NCBI GenBank assembly: GCA_965279565.1 | Contig: OZ257249.1 | Span: 2,728,001 to 2,792,000, forward strand | Origin: Tagaea sp965279565 | Lineage (GTDB): Bacteria > Pseudomonadota > Alphaproteobacteria > CACIAM-22H2 | DNA length: 64,000 nucleotides | Reading direction: 5' to 3' | Part shown: positions 9,519 through 18,291 of the stretch, in pieces | Layout: each line of letters begins with the position of its first letter | How positions within the stretch are numbered: the stretch's first letter is position 1 | Notes under the pieces: generated by a model | Database searches by the model: none | Told to the model about the DNA's origin: nothing | Seen by the model: the letters and a program-made list of their open reading frames with translations, nothing else | Position numbers and translations under genes: made by a program

Positions 9519-10690
9519 ACGGACCGTCCGTCTTCCTCGTCGCGGCGGAGCCGTCGGGCGACAATATCGGCGCCAAGCTGATGGCGGCACTGCGGCGCGC
9601 GACGGGCGGTGCCGTACGTTTCGCAGGCATAGGCGGCGAGCGCATGGCGGGCGAGGGGCTTGAAACCCTGTTTCCGATCGGCGACCTGTCGGTCATGGGC
9701 TTCGCCGAGGTCGTGCCACGCCTGCCGACGATCTTCGACCGGCTGCGGCGCACGGCGACCGAAATCCGCGCCACACGGCCCGATGTCGTCGTGCTGATCG
9801 ACTCGCCCAGTTTCGGGCTGCGCGTCGCCGACCGCATCCGCGACACGGGTATCCCGGTCGTCCAATACGTCGCACCCCAGCTCTGGGCGTGGCGTCCGGG
9901 CCGGGCGAAGAAGCTGGGAAGGCGCGTCGACGCGATCCTCGCCTTGCTGCCGTTCGAACCGGCCTTCTTCGCGAGCCTCGGTCTTGCCTGCACGCATGTC
10001 GGACATCCGGTCCTCGAGGACGTACTGGTCGCCTCGGACCGGCAGGATTTCCGCAAGCAGCATTCCATCCCACCCGGCCGACGCCTCGTGATGGTGATGC
10101 CGGGCAGCCGCGTGGGCCTGTTCCGCCGGATGGCGCCGGTCTTTCTCGAAGCCGTCCGGCTGCTGGCACGGGGGCGTGACGACCTGACCTTCGTGCTGCC
10201 GCATGTGCGCAATACCGAGAAGCTGTCGGAGAGGCTCGCTTCCGAGCTTCCCGGCGGGGCCCTGCGGATCGAGAGTGCCGCCGACAAGCGCGCGGCATTC
10301 CTTGCGGCGGACGCTGCACTCAGCATCTCTGGTACTACGACGCTGGAGCTTGCCGTGGCCGGCCTGCCGACGGTCGTGGGGCACAAGGTCAACGCGCTGT
10401 CGGCATTCCTGGCGCGCCGACTCATCAAGGTGCCGTTCGTCGCGATGCCCAACGTCATCGCCGGCCGTGCCGTGATCCCGGAACTGCTTCAGGAAGACTG
10501 CACGCCGGCGCGCCTTGCGGAAGAACTCGCGCGGTTGCTCGACGATCCGGAAGCGGCGGCGCGGATGCGCGCCGACCTTGCGGCGATCTGCGATGCGCTG
10601 GGCAACGCCGAAATCGCGAAGGGCCCCGGCCACCTGCCGTCGGACCGTGCGGCGGCGGCGGTTCTCGCTTCGGTCAGACGCCCGAGTTGA
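9515..10690 (+). CDS. lpxB: Lipid-A-disaccharide synthase LpxB
   Basis: Glycosyltransferase that condenses lipid X with UDP-2,3-diacylglucosamine to the tetra-acyl disaccharide. The protein of 391 residues has the family N-terminus (VFLVAAEPSGDNIGAKLMAAL), the QYVAPQLWAWRPGR stretch near residue 119, and the C-terminal nucleotide-binding segment with SGTTTLELAVAGLPTVV near 272. It closes the envelope gene run. Its last 17 bases overlap the end of the oppositely oriented oxidoreductase gene, so the run must terminate inside or beyond that gene. Confidence 0.96.
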   Translation: MNGPSVFLVAAEPSGDNIGAKLMAALRRATGGAVRFAGIGGERMAGEGLETLFPIGDLSVMGFAEVVPRLPTIFDRLRRTATEIRATRPDVVVLIDSPSFGLRVADRIRDTGIPVVQYVAPQLWAWRPGRAKKLGRRVDAILALLPFEPAFFASLGLACTHVGHPVLEDVLVASDRQDFRKQHSIPPGRRLVMVMPGSRVGLFRRMAPVFLEAVRLLARGRDDLTFVLPHVRNTEKLSERLASELPGGALRIESAADKRAAFLAADAALSISGTTTLELAVAGLPTVVGHKVNALSAFLARRLIKVPFVAMPNVIAGRAVIPELLQEDCTPARLAEELARLLDDPEAAARMRADLAAICDALGNAEIAKGPGHLPSDRAAAAVLASVRRPS

Positions 10691-11642
10691 GCACGCGCGC
10701 GCGGTGCGCGCGGATGGCACTTTCGATGCGCAGCGCCACGTCGAGGGCGTTGCGACCGTCTGCCCCCGAGACGCGCGGCGGATGCTCGCCCCTGCAGGCG
10801 GCAAGGAAGCTCGCGACTTCGGTCTTGAGATCGTCGCCGTCGGCGAATTCCTTTTCGACCCGGTCGATCGGCGGCATGCCGGGCGTGGTGCTTTCGCCAA
10901 GGCCGCGCGTCAGCGCCACGAGACGGCGCTTTGCAAGGTCGATCGATACGTAGCATTCGTGCCCGAAGACCCGCATGCGCCGCTCGGTGTTCAGGCTCAC
11001 GCGGCTGGTCGTGATGTTCGCCACGCACCCGTTCGCGAAGCCGAGGCGGACATTGGCGATGTCCTCCTCGTCGGTGACGACGGGCGTGCCGACCGCCATG
11101 ACGCTTTCGACCGGTGCGCCGACCAGGGCAAGCACAAGGTCGATATCGTGGATCATCAGGTCGAGGATGACGGAAACGTCCGTCGCGCGGGGTGTGAAGG
11201 CATGGATGCGGGCCGCCTCGATATAGAGCGGCCGGTCGACATAGTCGGCCACGCCGAGCCGGTCGAGCAGGAAGCGTTGAAGATGCCCGACCTGCAGCAC
11301 GACGCCGCGCGCGCGCGCCGCCGCGATCAGCCGGTCGGCCTGTTCGACGGTCTCGGAGATCGGCTTCTCGATCAGGACGTGGATGCCGGCCTCGATCAGG
11401 CGGATCGCCACGTCGAAATGCAGGATGGTCGGCACGACGACGGAGACGGCGTCGACCTTGCCGACCAGTTCGCCGGCTTCCGCAAAGCCGGCGACATTGT
11501 GCTTCGAGGAAATGGCCTCGCGTGTCGCCGGATTCGGATCGACGATGCCGACGAAATCGGATTCGGGAAGGCTGGCGTACTTGTCGGCGTGATAGCGGCC
11601 GAAATGGCCGCCGCCGACCACGGCGGTGCGGAGCTTGCGCAT
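10674..11642 (-). CDS. Gfo/Idh/MocA-family NAD(P)-dependent oxidoreductase (GnnA-like candidate)
   Basis: A 322-residue dehydrogenase of the Gfo/Idh/MocA family. It has an N-terminal Rossmann motif (VVGGGHFGRYHADKYA, residues 8-23), the EKP motif at residues 92-94 that carries the catalytic Lys, and an IHDIDL segment near residue 170. Family members oxidise sugars or reduce related ketones. Its place next to lpxA-lpxI-lpxB recalls GnnA, which oxidises UDP-GlcNAc so that an aminotransferase (GnnB) can make the 3-amino sugar for amide-linked lipid A. No GnnB-like gene is in the window, so that role is only inferred. The gene runs convergent to lpxB with a 17-base overlap. Confidence 0.85.
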   Translation of the reverse strand: MRKLRTAVVGGGHFGRYHADKYASLPESDFVGIVDPNPATREAISSKHNVAGFAEAGELVGKVDAVSVVVPTILHFDVAIRLIEAGIHVLIEKPISETVEQADRLIAAARARGVVLQVGHLQRFLLDRLGVADYVDRPLYIEAARIHAFTPRATDVSVILDLMIHDIDLVLALVGAPVESVMAVGTPVVTDEEDIANVRLGFANGCVANITTSRVSLNTERRMRVFGHECYVSIDLAKRRLVALTRGLGESTTPGMPPIDRVEKEFADGDDLKTEVASFLAACRGEHPPRVSGADGRNALDVALRIESAIRAHRARVLNSGV

Positions 11643-11723
11643 GGCTGCTACCTACATGGTTTTGCGGGCTGGCGCAAAGCTCCCGGCGGCGGCATTCTGG
11701 GGCGGAAGGAAAGGGAGACCGCC

Positions 11724-12134
11724 ATGGACGATGCCCGCACCGCCGCGACCGAATTCCGCATGCTCCACACGATGATCCGGGTCTTCGACCTGGAGAAGTC
11801 GATCGATTTCTACTGCGGCAAGCTCGGCATGTCGCTGCTGCGCCGCAAGGACTTTCCGGACGGCAAGTTCACGCTCGCCTTCGTCGGCTACGGCTCCGAG
11901 GACACGAATTCGGTGATCGAGCTCACGCACAACTGGGGGCATACGCCCTACCAGATCGGCGACGGGTTCGGGCATCTGGCTCTGGGCGTCAAGGATATCT
12001 ACGGCACGTGCGAGAAGCTGGCTGCGGCCGGCGCGAAGATCACGCGCCCGCCGGGGCCGATGAAGCACGGCACGACGGTCATCGCTTTCGTCGAGGATCC
12101 GGACGGCTACAAGATCGAGCTGATCCAGAAATAG
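11724..12134 (+). CDS. gloA: Lactoylglutathione lyase (glyoxalase I)
   Basis: Converts the methylglyoxal-glutathione adduct to S-lactoylglutathione. The 136-residue vicinal-oxygen-chelate protein has metal ligands in the expected places: His in MLHTMIRV (near 14), Glu in VIELTHNWG (near 66), His in FGHLALGV (near 87) and Glu in YKIELIQK (near 132). A good ribosome site (AAGGGAGA) lies before the ATG, which is preferred over the long upstream extension of the same frame. It is divergent from the oxidoreductase gene, with an 81-bp gap holding both promoters. Confidence 0.93.
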   Translation: MDDARTAATEFRMLHTMIRVFDLEKSIDFYCGKLGMSLLRRKDFPDGKFTLAFVGYGSEDTNSVIELTHNWGHTPYQIGDGFGHLALGVKDIYGTCEKLAAAGAKITRPPGPMKHGTTVIAFVEDPDGYKIELIQK

Positions 12135-12136
12135 GC

Positions 12137-12337
12137 CTAGAGCCAGTAGACCGCGGCCGCGATCGCGACGATCAGCAGCGGTCCCGCCGTCATTTTCAGC
12201 AGGCGCAGGAGTGTTGGCCGATTGTCGTTCGATGCCGGCGGCAGGCGGCGCCGGCCGAGCGTGGCCGTGCGCGAGCCGCGCACCGAGCTCTGCGGTGCGG
12301 CCTGTTCGCGCAGCGAACCGGTCCCTGGATTGGCCAT
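12137..12337 (-). CDS. Small single-pass membrane protein, unknown function
   Basis: A 66-residue protein with a basic, Arg-rich N-terminal half and one hydrophobic C-terminal helix (LLIVAIAAAVYWL) that ends the protein, so it is probably tail-anchored or N-in. The best evidence that it is real is a Shine-Dalgarno sequence, GGGAGGCGG, spaced about 5-8 bases before its ATG. It fills the gap between gloA and gltA on the gltA strand and could be co-transcribed with gltA, which starts 1.3 kb upstream of it. I do not recognise a family. Confidence 0.6.
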   Translation of the reverse strand: MANPGTGSLREQAAPQSSVRGSRTATLGRRRLPPASNDNRPTLLRLLKMTAGPLLIVAIAAAVYWL

Positions 12338-12379
12338 TTCCGTCCGCCTCCCTAGCGGAACTTGGATATTCGGCGCGTT

Positions 12380-13681
12380 CTAGGCGCGCTTGCTGATCGG
12401 CACGAAGGGTCGCTTGGCGGCACCCGTGTAGAGCTGGCGCGGACGGCCGATCTTCTGCTCCGGATCCTCGATCATCTCGTTCCACTGCGCGATCCATCCC
12501 GTGGTGCGGGCGAGCGCGAACAGGGCCGTGAACATCGCGACGGGGAAGCCCATCGCCTTGAGGATGATGCCCGAATAGAAATCGACGTTCGGATAGAGCT
12601 TCTTGGAGACGAAATACTCGTCCTGCAGCGCGATGCGCTCGAGTTCCATGGCGATCTCGAGCAGCGGGTCGCTGACGCCAAGCTCGCCGAGCACTTCCTT
12701 GCAGGTCGCGGCCATGACCTTGGCGCGCGGATCGTAGTTCTTGTAGACGCGGTGGCCGAAGCCCATCAGGCGCACGCCTTCGTTCTTGTCCTTCACGCGC
12801 TTGATGAACTCGGGGATCTTGTCCTTGGTGCCGATCTCGCCGAGCATCTTCAGCACGGCCTCGTTCGCACCGCCATGCGCGGGGCCCCAGAGCGTGGCGA
12901 TGCCCGCCGCGATGCAGGCGAACGGATTGGCGCCGGACGAACCGGCCAGGCGCACGGTCGAGGTCGACGCGTTCTGCTCGTGGTCGGCATGCAGGATGAA
13001 GATCTTGTCCATCGCCTTGGCGAGGACCGGGTTGACCTTGAACGGCTCGCACGGCACGCCGAAGGTCATGTAGAGGAAGTTCTCGGCATAGCTCAGGTCG
13101 TTGCGCGGATACATGAAGGGCTGGCCGATCGAGTACTTGTAGGCCATCGCCGCGATCGTCGGCATCTTGGCGATCAGCCGGTACGAGGCGACCATCCGCT
13201 GGTGCGGATCCGAGATGTCGAGGCTGTCGTGGTAGAAGGCCGAGAGCGCGCCGACCACGCCGCACATCACGGCCATCGGGTGCGCGTCGCGCCGGAAGCC
13301 CGAGAAGAAGCGGTTGATCTGCTCGTGCAGCATCGTGTGGAGCGTGATGTCGCGCTCGAACTTCTTCTTCTCGCCGGCGTTGGGCAGCTCGCCCTTCAGG
13401 ATCAGGTAGGCGACTTCCATGAAGTCGGAATGTTCGGCCAGTTCCTCGATCGGGTAGCCGCGATGGAGCAGCACGCCGACGTCGCCGTCGATGTAGGTGA
13501 TCTTGGACTTGCACGCCCCGGTCGAGGTGTAGCCCGGATCGTAGGTGAAAAAGCCGGTGTCGCCGTAGAGCTTGCGCACGTCGATGACCTGCGGGCCGAC
13601 CGATCCGGACAGCACCGGCATGTCGTATTTCTTGCCGGTCTGGTTGTCGATCAGGGTGACGTTGCTGCTGGACTGGGTCAT
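12380..13681 (-). CDS. gltA: Citrate synthase (type II)
   Basis: Condenses acetyl-CoA with oxaloacetate at the entry of the TCA cycle. The length of 433 and the order of conserved segments match the hexameric NADH-sensitive type II enzyme. Visible are the N-terminal domain with FFTYDPGYTSTGACKSKITY, the histidine segments LHADHEQNAST (near 250) and MGFGHRVYKNYDPRA (near 300), and the C-terminal arginine region. It lies downstream of gltX on the same strand with a 96-bp gap that could hold its own promoter. It uses acetyl-CoA from the pyruvate dehydrogenase encoded at 44595-49724. Confidence 0.97.
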   Translation of the reverse strand: MTQSSSNVTLIDNQTGKKYDMPVLSGSVGPQVIDVRKLYGDTGFFTYDPGYTSTGACKSKITYIDGDVGVLLHRGYPIEELAEHSDFMEVAYLILKGELPNAGEKKKFERDITLHTMLHEQINRFFSGFRRDAHPMAVMCGVVGALSAFYHDSLDISDPHQRMVASYRLIAKMPTIAAMAYKYSIGQPFMYPRNDLSYAENFLYMTFGVPCEPFKVNPVLAKAMDKIFILHADHEQNASTSTVRLAGSSGANPFACIAAGIATLWGPAHGGANEAVLKMLGEIGTKDKIPEFIKRVKDKNEGVRLMGFGHRVYKNYDPRAKVMAATCKEVLGELGVSDPLLEIAMELERIALQDEYFVSKKLYPNVDFYSGIILKAMGFPVAMFTALFALARTTGWIAQWNEMIEDPEQKIGRPRQLYTGAAKRPFVPISKRA

Positions 13682-13777
13682 TGGCGCTCTCTGTCTCGGG
13701 ACTTCGCAGATGCGATAAGGTTATTGGAGCTTAGGGCGGGTGGTTTTGCAAGACATCCGTCTGCGCCGGCGGTGCGG

Positions 13778-15205
13778 CTACGTGCCCCCGGCCAGCGCGT
13801 CCGATATCCGGCCAAGTGCCTCATCCCGGCCGAGAATCGCCATCACCTCGAAGATCGGCGGCGAGGTGCCCTGGCCCGACAGGGCGGCCCGCACCGGCTG
13901 GGCCAGCGAACCGAGCTTGATGCCCCCGCGCTCGGCGGCTTCGCGCAGCATCGTCTCGAGCGAAGCAGCCTCCCAGGCGGGTGCGGCGGCGAACAGGTCG
14001 TGCGCGGTCTTGAGGTTGGCGAGGCCTTCGCCCGTGAGGTGCTTGCGTGCCGCCTCGTCGAGTGCGATCGGCCGCGAGCGGACATAGAAGACCGCCGCGT
14101 TGGCAAGTTCGAGGAGCGTCTTGGCCCGCGCCTTGAGGCCGCCCATGCCGGCGACGAGGCGCGCCTTGGCGGCCGCGTCGACCTTCTGGCCGGCCGCCTT
14201 CTCGATCAGCGGTAGGGCCGCTTCGACGAGGGGGGCGTCGTCCGTGTGGCGCATGTAGTGGCCGTTCAGGTTGTCGAGCTTCTTGAAATCGAAGCGCGAC
14301 GGGCTGCGGCCCACGCCGTCGAGGTCGAACCACTCGATCGCCTGGGCGGTCGGGATGATCTCGTCGTCGCCATGGCCCCAGCCGAGGCGCAGCAGGTAGT
14401 TGCGCATCGCCTCGGGCAGGTAGCCCATGTCGCGATATGCATCGACGGCCAGCGCGCCGTGGCGCTTGGAAAGCTTGGCGCCGTCCGGCCCGTGGATCAG
14501 CGGTATGTGCGCATAGACCGGAAACGGCCAGCCGAGCCGCTCGATCAGCTGCATCTGGCGCGCGGCGTTGTTGAGATGGTCGTCGCCGCGGATGACGTGC
14601 GTCACGCCCATGTCGTGGTCGTCGACGACGACCGACAGCATGTAGGTGGGCGTGCCGTCGGCGCGCAGCAGGATCATGTCGTCGAGCTGCTCGTTCTTCA
14701 CGACGACGTCGCCCTGCACCTTGTCGCGGATGATCGTCTCGCCGTCCTGGCGGGCCTTCAGGCGCACGACCGGCTTGATGTCGGCCGGCGCGTCCTTCGG
14801 GTCGCGGTCGCGCCAGCGGCCGTCGTAGCGGATCGGCTTGCCGGCCGCCTTCTGGGCCGAGCGCATCTCCTCGAGCTCTTTCGGGCTGGCGTAGCAGTAG
14901 TAGGCCCCGCCCTTGGCGAGCAGGTCGAGGGCGACGGCCGCATGACGGTCCATGCGCGCGAACTGGTGGACGACTTCGCCGTCCCAGTCGAGCCCGAGCC
15001 ACTTCATGCCGTCGATGATCGCCTCGGTCGCCTCGGGCGTGGAGCGCGCGCGGTCGGTGTCCTCGATGCGCAGGCGGAAGCTTCCACCCGTATGCTTGGC
15101 GAACAGCCAGTTGAACAGCGCGGTGCGCGCACCACCGATATGCAGGTAGCCGGTCGGCGAGGGCGCGAAGCGGCAGACGGGCTTGGACGACGTTTCAGTG
15201 GTCAT
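13778..15205 (-). CDS. gltX: Glutamyl-tRNA synthetase
   Basis: Class I aminoacyl-tRNA synthetase that charges tRNA-Glu (and in many Alphaproteobacteria also tRNA-Gln, for later amidation). The 475-residue protein has the HIGH-type motif near the N-terminus (FAPSPTGYLHIGG, residues about 13-25) and the KMSKS-type motif KLSKRHGA near residue 245. The same frame is open far upstream on this strand, opposite comEC, but the ATG at 15205 places the HIGH motif correctly. No clear Shine-Dalgarno sequence is seen. It is divergent from comEC. Confidence 0.95.
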   Translation of the reverse strand: MTTETSSKPVCRFAPSPTGYLHIGGARTALFNWLFAKHTGGSFRLRIEDTDRARSTPEATEAIIDGMKWLGLDWDGEVVHQFARMDRHAAVALDLLAKGGAYYCYASPKELEEMRSAQKAAGKPIRYDGRWRDRDPKDAPADIKPVVRLKARQDGETIIRDKVQGDVVVKNEQLDDMILLRADGTPTYMLSVVVDDHDMGVTHVIRGDDHLNNAARQMQLIERLGWPFPVYAHIPLIHGPDGAKLSKRHGALAVDAYRDMGYLPEAMRNYLLRLGWGHGDDEIIPTAQAIEWFDLDGVGRSPSRFDFKKLDNLNGHYMRHTDDAPLVEAALPLIEKAAGQKVDAAAKARLVAGMGGLKARAKTLLELANAAVFYVRSRPIALDEAARKHLTGEGLANLKTAHDLFAAAPAWEAASLETMLREAAERGGIKLGSLAQPVRAALSGQGTSPPIFEVMAILGRDEALGRISDALAGGT

Positions 15206-15370
15206 TTTTTGTATTGAACTTCGTGCTGCGGGGAGGGGGCGGGGACAGGCGCTTTTCCTATCACGCGGCCCTGTTGGTGGACAGCCCAGATCGTGTCCGG
15301 CGGGTTGAAGAAAAAGCCGGATAGAGGTACATCTTAAGATTAAACAAGAACGCGTAGAGACACGCCCCGC
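15206..15370. promoter_or_regulatory. Divergent gltX/comEC intergenic region
   Basis: This 165-bp stretch separates two outward-facing genes and must hold promoters for both. It contains a perfect 10-bp palindrome, ATCTTAAGAT, at 15331-15340. On the minus strand, TTGTTT and TATCCG are spaced by 18 bp around that palindrome, a plausible gltX promoter. A 6-bp stem (TCCGGC/GCCGGA, 15296-15321) with an A-rich loop lies in the gltX leader. The reading is by eye. Confidence 0.35.
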
Positions 15371-17539
15371 ATGCATCGTGCCGATGCCGCATCCACCCTG
15401 TCGTCCGGCAGGGGCGATGCGGATGCGGGGTTCTGGCTTCGTACGCTGGAAACCGAGCAGGCGCGGCTGGTGCTGTGGTTGCCGGTGATGCTCGCGGGCG
15501 GCATCGGCTTCTATTTCGCGCTGCCGGACGAACCCGAACGCTGGATCGCACCCGCGTTCGTCGCGGTCGCCGTCGCGTTCGGAATTGCCGGGCGGGCCGT
15601 GGGTGCGGTGCGCCTGCTGGCCGCGATCCTCGCGGCGATGGCGCTCGGCTTTACGCTTGCCCAGGCCCGCGCCGTCGATGTCGCGGCCCCTGTCGTGGAA
15701 CGCCGGCAGGGTCCCGTTGCCGTCACGGGGCGCATCGTCGCGATCGAGCCGCGTGCCGACGGGATGCGTGTGCTGCTCGACCGGCTCTCCATCGCGGGCT
15801 TTGTACCGGCGCGCACGCCCGAGACGATCCGGCTGAAGCTCGACGAGGCACCTGGCCTGCGGCCGGGCGACGACGTGCGCATCGCGCGCGCCTACCTGTC
15901 GCCGCCGCCCGCACCCAGTGCCCCGGGTGCCTTCGACTTCGCGCGCCAGGCCTGGTTCGAGCGGCTGGGCGCGGTCGGCTATGCGCGGGGGCCCGTCGAA
16001 CTGGTTGACCGCCCGGGCGAGGCGGGCTGGCGCGTGCGCATGAACGCGATGCGCGCCGATGTCGTCGCGCGCATCGCGGCCACACTGCCCGATCCGGCGG
16101 GTGCGATCGCGGCCGCCCTGATCGCCGGCGAGCAGGGCGCGGTCCCGCCCGATGCGCTTGCCGCGTTCCGGGATTCCGGGCTCCAGCACATCCTGTCGAT
16201 CTCGGGCCTGCATATCGGCATGGTCGCCGGCATCGTGTTCGCGGGCCTGCGCGTGGCGCTGGCGCTGGTTCCACCCGCGGCGCTGCGCTGGAACACCAAG
16301 AAGATCGCGGCCGTCGCATCGTTCGCGGCGATCACGTTCTACATGCTGTTCGCGGTCCCGAGCGTGCCCACGCAGCGAAGCTGGCTGATGACGTCGGTCG
16401 TGCTGTTTGCCGTGCTGATCGACCGGCGCGCGATCACGCTGCGGCTCGTCGCATGGGCTGCGGGCGGGCTGCTCGTCGTCGGGCCGGAGAGCCTGCTGTC
16501 GGCAAGTTTCCAGATGTCGTTCGCGGCGGTCGCCGCCCTCGTCGCGGCGTTCGAGGTCGCGAGTGCGCCGATGTCGCGCGCACGCGCAATGGCCGGGCCC
16601 GTCGGGCGCGCCGGCATCTGGCTTGCCGGCACGGTGCTGACGTCGCTGGTCGCCGGCTTCGCGAGCGCCCCTTTCGCGCTCTACCACTTCAACCGGTTTT
16701 CGGCCTTCGGCCTTGTCGCGAACCTGCTGGCCGTGCCGCTGACGGGCGTGTGGATCATGCCGTGGGCGGTCGCGGCGGGGCTGCTGTTCCCGCTGGGGCT
16801 GGAGGCGTGGGCGCTGGTTCCGATGGGCTGGGGGCTGGACGCGCTGCTGTGGATCGCGCGCTGGGTCGCCGGCTGGGACGGGGCAGTGGCGCTGTTCCCG
16901 AGCATGCCCGCCTGGGGGTTGGCGGCGATCGCCATCGGCCTTGCATGGCTGTGCCTGTGGCGAAGTGCCGTGCGGCTGGCCGGTGCGGTCGCGATTGTCC
17001 TGGGCCTCGCGACCGTCGGGTTGCAGGTGCCGCCCGACATCCTCGTCTCGGGCGACGGCAGGCTCATCGCGGTGCGCGATTCAGGCGGGCGGCTTCTTCT
17101 GTCGTCGGCGGGCGGCGACAAGTTCGCGCGCGAGACGTGGCTGCGGCGCGACGGGACGGCCGACCCGCCCGAAATCTGGCCGCGGACTGGTACGACCGGC
17201 GACGGCACGCTCGACTGCCGTGCCGGCGTTTGCGTCTATCGGGCGGGCGGTATGCGGGTTTCGATCGTGCGCGACGCGCGCGTGCTGCCGTCGGCCTGCG
17301 GCGGCGCGGATCTGGTCGTCGCGACGGTTTCGGTGCGTGCGGCATGCCGGGCGATGGCCGGCCGCACGATCGACCGCTTCGACCTGCTGGAGGGCGGGGC
17401 GCACGCGATCTGGATCGCGGACGGCGGGATGCGTGTGGAAACGGTGCGCGAATGGCGCGGGGCACGGCCGTGGGTGCCCGATCCGCCGGTGCGCTCGCCA
17501 AGCCGCGTGGTGCGCGCCGGGCCGGGCGCCGACGGTTAG
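15371..17539 (+). CDS. comEC: ComEC/Rec2-family DNA uptake channel protein
   Basis: Inner-membrane protein of the ComEC/Rec2 family, which carries single-stranded DNA into the cytoplasm during natural transformation. It has 722 residues, with an N-terminal DUF4131-type segment (about 30-190) and the competence domain with SISGLHIGMVAGIVF near residue 277 followed by about eight membrane helices. The C-terminal part (about 540-700) is where the metallo-beta-lactamase-like domain would be, but I see no HxHxDH motif, so the nuclease site looks absent or degenerate. It converges with lexA, overlapping by 3 bases. No other competence gene is in the window. Confidence 0.88.
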   Translation: MHRADAASTLSSGRGDADAGFWLRTLETEQARLVLWLPVMLAGGIGFYFALPDEPERWIAPAFVAVAVAFGIAGRAVGAVRLLAAILAAMALGFTLAQARAVDVAAPVVERRQGPVAVTGRIVAIEPRADGMRVLLDRLSIAGFVPARTPETIRLKLDEAPGLRPGDDVRIARAYLSPPPAPSAPGAFDFARQAWFERLGAVGYARGPVELVDRPGEAGWRVRMNAMRADVVARIAATLPDPAGAIAAALIAGEQGAVPPDALAAFRDSGLQHILSISGLHIGMVAGIVFAGLRVALALVPPAALRWNTKKIAAVASFAAITFYMLFAVPSVPTQRSWLMTSVVLFAVLIDRRAITLRLVAWAAGGLLVVGPESLLSASFQMSFAAVAALVAAFEVASAPMSRARAMAGPVGRAGIWLAGTVLTSLVAGFASAPFALYHFNRFSAFGLVANLLAVPLTGVWIMPWAVAAGLLFPLGLEAWALVPMGWGLDALLWIARWVAGWDGAVALFPSMPAWGLAAIAIGLAWLCLWRSAVRLAGAVAIVLGLATVGLQVPPDILVSGDGRLIAVRDSGGRLLLSSAGGDKFARETWLRRDGTADPPEIWPRTGTTGDGTLDCRAGVCVYRAGGMRVSIVRDARVLPSACGGADLVVATVSVRAACRAMAGRTIDRFDLLEGGAHAIWIADGGMRVETVREWRGARPWVPDPPVRSPSRVVRAGPGADG

Positions 17540-18291
17540 TGGAAGCGGCGCATCAGCCCGACGAGCTTGCCCTGCACGCGCACGCGGTCGGGGCCGAAGA
17601 TGCGCGTCTCGTAGGCCTTGTTTGCCGGTTCGAGGGCGATCGACGCACCTCGGCGGCGGAAGCGCTTGAGAGTGACTTCCTGCTCGTCGATCAGTGCCAC
17701 GACGATCTGCCCGTTCTCGGCCGTCTCGACCTTCTGGATCAGGACGGTGTCGCCGTCGAGGATGCCGGCCTCCATCATCGAATCGCCGGACACTTCGAGC
17801 GCGAAATGGTCGCCGCGACCGAGCATGGTGGGCGGCACGTCGACCGTGTTGGACGGGTCGCGCATCGCTTCGATCGGCAGACCTGCCGCGATGCGCCCGT
17901 AGAGCGGCAGCTTGACGACCTCGTCCGAGTTCGCGGCCATCGCGGCACCGGGCAGCGTGCCGCGGAACTCGCCCTTCACGACCTGCGGGCGGAAGGCGCG
18001 CGTGGCATCGGCCGCGACCGGCGGGGCGGCGACAAGCGTGGGGCCGGACGCGGGCTTGTGGCCCTGGGCATGGAGATTGTCGGGCAGGCGCACGACTTCG
18101 AGGGCGCGCGCGCGATGCGGCAGGCGGCGGATGAAGCCGCGCTCCTCGAGGCCGGTGATGAGGCGATGGATGCCCGACTTGGACTTGAGGCCGAGCGCGT
18201 CCTTCATCTCGTCGAACGACGGCGGTACGCCGGCGTCGGCAAGGCGCTGATTGATCAGCAGCAGGAGTTCGTATTGCTTGCGGGTCAGCAT
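17536..18291 (-). CDS. lexA: SOS repressor LexA
   Basis: Represses DNA-damage genes and cleaves itself when RecA is activated. It has 251 residues with an N-terminal winged helix (MLTRKQYELLLLINQRL onward, SFDEMKDALGLKSKSGIHRL as recognition part) and a C-terminal peptidase domain. The cleavage site is Ala-Gly in GRIAAGLP, the catalytic Ser is in SGDSMMEAGI and the Lys is in QEVTLKRF. The ATG at 18291 was chosen over an upstream start at 18429 because the latter adds 46 unrelated residues; AGGTG precedes it. The promoter 140 bp upstream carries an SOS box, so autoregulation is expected. Confidence 0.96.
   Translation of the reverse strand: MLTRKQYELLLLINQRLADAGVPPSFDEMKDALGLKSKSGIHRLITGLEERGFIRRLPHRARALEVVRLPDNLHAQGHKPASGPTLVAAPPVAADATRAFRPQVVKGEFRGTLPGAAMAANSDEVVKLPLYGRIAAGLPIEAMRDPSNTVDVPPTMLGRGDHFALEVSGDSMMEAGILDGDTVLIQKVETAENGQIVVALIDEQEVTLKRFRRRGASIALEPANKAYETRIFGPDRVRVQGKLVGLMRRFH

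Noticed and set aside
13778..16687. A 969-codon open frame on the minus strand, possible giant gltX
   Set aside because: Its first half is antisense to comEC and has low-complexity composition; the gltX ATG at 15205 gives a normal synthetase. Long antisense frames are common in GC-rich DNA.
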